Position numbers and translations under genes: made by a program | Shown: positions 4,823 to 6,844 of the stretch, piece by piece | Layout of the letters: each line of letters starts with the position of its first letter | Numbering within the stretch: position 1 is the stretch's first letter | From: Acinetobacter sp. | Lineage (GTDB): Bacteria > Pseudomonadota > Gammaproteobacteria > Pseudomonadales > Moraxellaceae | Assembly: GCA_008017255.1 (NCBI GenBank) | Contig: SSHD01000104.1 | Location: 1-6,844, forward strand | Reading direction: 5' to 3' | Length of the DNA: 6,844 nt | Notes under the pieces: model-generated | Told to the model about the DNA's origin: nothing | What the model saw: only the letters and a program-made list of their open reading frames with translations | Database searches by the model: none

Positions 4823-6337
4823 ATGATTGCTACAGATAGCCAAAAAAAATATGTGGTTGCATTTGACCAAGGAACAACCAGTTCACGTGCGATTGTGTTA
4901 GATCACGATGCCAATGTGATTAGTATTGCTCAGCGTGAATTTACTCAAATTTACCCTCAGCCGGGTTGGGTAGAACATGACCCAATGGAAATCTGGGCAA
5001 CGCAAAGCTCAGTATGGGTTGAAGCCTTAGCGCAAGCAGGTATTTCTAGCGATCAAATTGCCGCCATTGGCATTACCAACCAACGTGAAACGACCATTGT
5101 TTGGGACAAACACACTGGCAAACCGATTTACAATGCGATTGTATGGCAAAGCCGTCAAAGCAATGAAATTTGCAATCAACTGCGTCAAGCTGGTTGGGAT
5201 GAATACGTCCGTAACGTCACTGGTCTGGTGCTCGATCCGTATTTTTCTGCGACCAAAATCAAGTGGATACTCGACCATGTTGAAGGCAGTCGAGAGCGTG
5301 CTGAACGTGGCGAACTGTTATTTGGTACGGTAGATACATGGCTGATTTGGAAATTGACCCATGGTCAAGTGCATGTCACGGACTATACTAATGCCTCACG
5401 TACCATGTTGTTTGATATTAAAAAATTGCAGTGGGATGAACAATTACTCGAAGTGTTGAACATTCCGAAAGCCATGTTGCCTGACGTGCGTGGTTCATCT
5501 GAAGTGTATGGTTATACGCATACCATTAGCGGTCAGGAAATTGGTATTCCAATTGCAGGTATTGCAGGCGATCAGCAAGCGGCGCTGTTTGGGCAAATGT
5601 GTGTAGAGGCAGGGCAGGCTAAAAATACCTATGGTACGGGCTGTTTCTTGCTCATGAACACGGGTAAGCGTGTGGTGCAATCGCATCATGGTTTGCTGAC
5701 CACCATTGCTTGTGGGGCAAAAGGCGAGGTCAATTACGCTTTAGAAGGTGCGGTGTTTAATGCGGGTTCTTGTGTGCAATGGCTGCGTGATGAAGTCAAA
5801 GCCATTAATGATTCACATGACTCGGAATACTATGCCACCAAAGTGTCAGACAGTAATGGCGTGTATGTGGTACCTGCATTTACTGGTTTGGGCGCGCCGT
5901 ACTGGGATGCAAATGCGCGTGGTGCGATTTTTGGGCTGACACGTGGCGCGAGTATTGAACATATTATTCGTGCCACATTAGAGTCGATTGCCTACCAAAC
6001 TCGTGACGTACTCGATGCCATGCAGCAAGATGCTGGCGAAAAACTCCGCACTTTGCGGGTTGATGGCGGTGTGAAGGGCAATAACTTCTTACTGCAATTT
6101 CAGGCCGATATTTTATCGACGACGGTAGAACGTCCTGCCATGAAAGAAAGCACCGCCATTGGTGCTGCATTCTTAGCTGGCTTGGCAGTGGGGTTTTGGT
6201 CAGACCTAAATGAACTGAAAAATAGAATGTCGATAGAGCGTACTTTTACCCCTTCGTGCAGCCCAGAGCAGACTGAAAAAATGTATGCAGGTTGGCTTAA
6301 AGCGGTGAGTCGAACTCGAAATTGGGCAGAAGATTAA
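4823..6337 (+). CDS. glpK: Glycerol kinase
   Basis: A 504-residue cytosolic FGGY-family kinase (E. coli enzyme: 502) that phosphorylates glycerol to sn-glycerol-3-phosphate with ATP. Visible features: phosphate-1 loop DQGTTSSR (15-22); glycerol-binding R88-E89 in TNQRET, W108 and Y140; catalytic base D250 in [15 protein letters not shown] (271-275); adenosine-site motifs GAVFNAG (309-315) and DGG (414-416). The ATG at 4823 is the only sensible start; GGA at 4814-4816 is 6 nt upstream. Odd points: the loop that binds fructose-1,6-bisphosphate in E. coli (GGKGGTR, with Arg236) reads ISGQEIG here, and the E. coli EIIA-Glc zinc ligand Glu478 aligns with Gln483. Both suggest loss of these two inhibitory controls (inference from recalled alignment). 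glpR lies 111 nt downstream on the same strand, beyond a tandem repeat; no terminator is evident between them, so read-through is likely. Confidence 0.97.
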   Translation: MIATDSQKKYVVAFDQGTTSSRAIVLDHDANVISIAQREFTQIYPQPGWVEHDPMEIWATQSSVWVEALAQAGISSDQIAAIGITNQRETTIVWDKHTGKPIYNAIVWQSRQSNEICNQLRQAGWDEYVRNVTGLVLDPYFSATKIKWILDHVEGSRERAERGELLFGTVDTWLIWKLTHGQVHVTDYTNASRTMLFDIKKLQWDEQLLEVLNIPKAMLPDVRGSSEVYGYTHTISGQEIGIPIAGIAGDQQAALFGQMCVEAGQAKNTYGTGCFLLMNTGKRVVQSHHGLLTTIACGAKGEVNYALEGAVFNAGSCVQWLRDEVKAINDSHDSEYYATKVSDSNGVYVVPAFTGLGAPYWDANARGAIFGLTRGASIEHIIRATLESIAYQTRDVLDAMQQDAGEKLRTLRVDGGVKGNNFLLQFQADILSTTVERPAMKESTAIGAAFLAGLAVGFWSDLNELKNRMSIERTFTPSCSPEQTEKMYAGWLKAVSRTRNWAED

Positions 6338-6424
6338 GTCGTAAGTACTAAGCAATAAGTACTAAATCGTAACTACTAAGCAATAAGTACTAAATCGTAA
6401 CTACTAAGCTAAGCACTTAATCGG
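6336..6424 (+). repeat. Tandem repeat array between glpK and glpR
   Basis: Three copies of a 28-bp unit run from 6336 (29 bp, two changes plus one extra base), through 6365-6392, to a degenerate copy at 6393-6419, and a fourth begins with AATCGG at 6419. Each unit is two 14-bp halves of consensus TAAsTACTAA plus GCAA or ATCG, so the array is about six 14-mers. The half-units carry the self-complementary AGTACT. The array starts inside the glpK stop codon and ends 25 bp before the glpR start. Confidence 0.9.
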
Positions 6425-6448
6425 TTGAATGCGAAAAAAGGATAAAGA

Positions 6449-6844
6449 ATGAGTTTGATCGTAAGACAACAAAAAACCCTCGAGTTGGTGCGAGAGCGTG
6501 GCTATATCAGTATTGATGAGCTGGCACAATATTTTGATGTCACGCCACAAACCATTCGCCGTGATATTAATTTATTGGCAGATGAAGGTTTGCTCAGACG
6601 CTATCATGGTGGCGCAGCACATGATTCTAGCGTGGAAAATACCGAATACACCATGCGTGTCGATTATATGTTAGATGAAAAACGCACCATTGCCGCAGCA
6701 GTTGCAGCAGCTGTACCCGATCATGCCTCGCTGTTTATTAATATTGGTACCACTACAGAAGCCATTGCCCAAGCTTTGCTGAATCATACTGGTTTAAAAA
6801 TCATTACCAATAACCTCAACGTCGCCAAAATTTTAAGCGTGAAA
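6449..6844 (+). CDS. glpR: Glycerol-3-phosphate repressor, DeoR family, 3' end outside the window
   Basis: The first 132 residues of a DeoR-family regulator; the frame is still open at the window edge. The start is set by AGGA (6439-6442), 6 nt before the ATG. Residues 3-55 form the DeoR winged helix-turn-helix, with the recognition segment [13 protein letters not shown] (31-43) and the family signature ending in RRYHGGA (50-56). From about residue 75 the sugar-phosphate (ISOCOT-like) effector domain begins: INIGTTTEA (98-105) is the expected phosphate-binding loop and TNNLNVA (120-126) follows. The sequence resembles E. coli GlpR closely in memory, including ALLNH and TNNLNVA, and its place after glpK supports the name. 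It probably represses glpK through the site at 4681-4692 and is released by glycerol-3-phosphate. In E. coli glpR is linked to glpEG, not glpK. Confidence 0.88.
   Translation, partial: MSLIVRQQKTLELVRERGYISIDELAQYFDVTPQTIRRDINLLADEGLLRRYHGGAAHDSSVENTEYTMRVDYMLDEKRTIAAAVAAAVPDHASLFINIGTTTEAIAQALLNHTGLKIITNNLNVAKILSVK

Noticed and set aside
6300..6330. tRNA T-arm-like GAGTCGAACTCGAA near the glpK end
   Set aside because: It lies within glpK coding for SRTRN; no acceptor or anticodon arm surrounds it.

Overview
The window looks like a chromosomal segment of an Acinetobacter-type gammaproteobacterium (Moraxellaceae). This rests on moderate to low GC, a FolD sequence that matches my memory of Acinetobacter FolD closely, a GlpK/GlpR pair of the enterobacterial/gammaproteobacterial type, and the style of the lipoproteins. 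The assignment comes from recall, not from a search.

Left part (1-1990): a tRNA-Cys(GCA) and tRNA-Leu(UAA) pair lies on the minus strand. About 1.83 kb away is a second, identical tRNA-Leu(UAA) copy, cut by the window edge and apparently with its own promoter. The two Leu copies are direct repeats. Between them sits a small plus-strand operon coding for an outer-membrane beta-barrel protein and a DUF2846-type lipoprotein. Intrinsic terminators close the operon (1704-1733) and the tRNA transcript (1764-1784).

Middle part (1990-4570): folD (one-carbon metabolism, GTG start) is divergent from the tRNAs and ends in two consecutive strong hairpins. A palindrome-rich intergenic block of about 170 bp follows that codes for nothing I believe in; it looks like a dispersed non-coding repeat. 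Next are a class I SAM-dependent methyltransferase (plus strand) and, convergent to it, a small unrecognised lipoprotein (minus strand).

Right part (4570-6844): the glycerol-utilisation locus. glpK has a perfect -10 hexamer 115 bp upstream, overlapped by a GlpR-like operator. It is followed by an array of imperfect 14/28-bp tandem repeats and then by the 5' part of glpR, the DeoR-family glycerol-3-phosphate repressor. GlpK makes glycerol-3-phosphate, the expected inducer of GlpR, so the three elements form a feedback circuit. Two GlpK residues or segments that mediate FBP and EIIA-Glc inhibition in E. coli are changed here.

I see no CRISPR array, integrase, transposase or defence system. The most notable points are the duplicated tRNA-Leu flanking a surface-protein operon, a pentanucleotide repeat overlapping that operon's promoter, the palindromic block after folD, and the tandem array between glpK and glpR.
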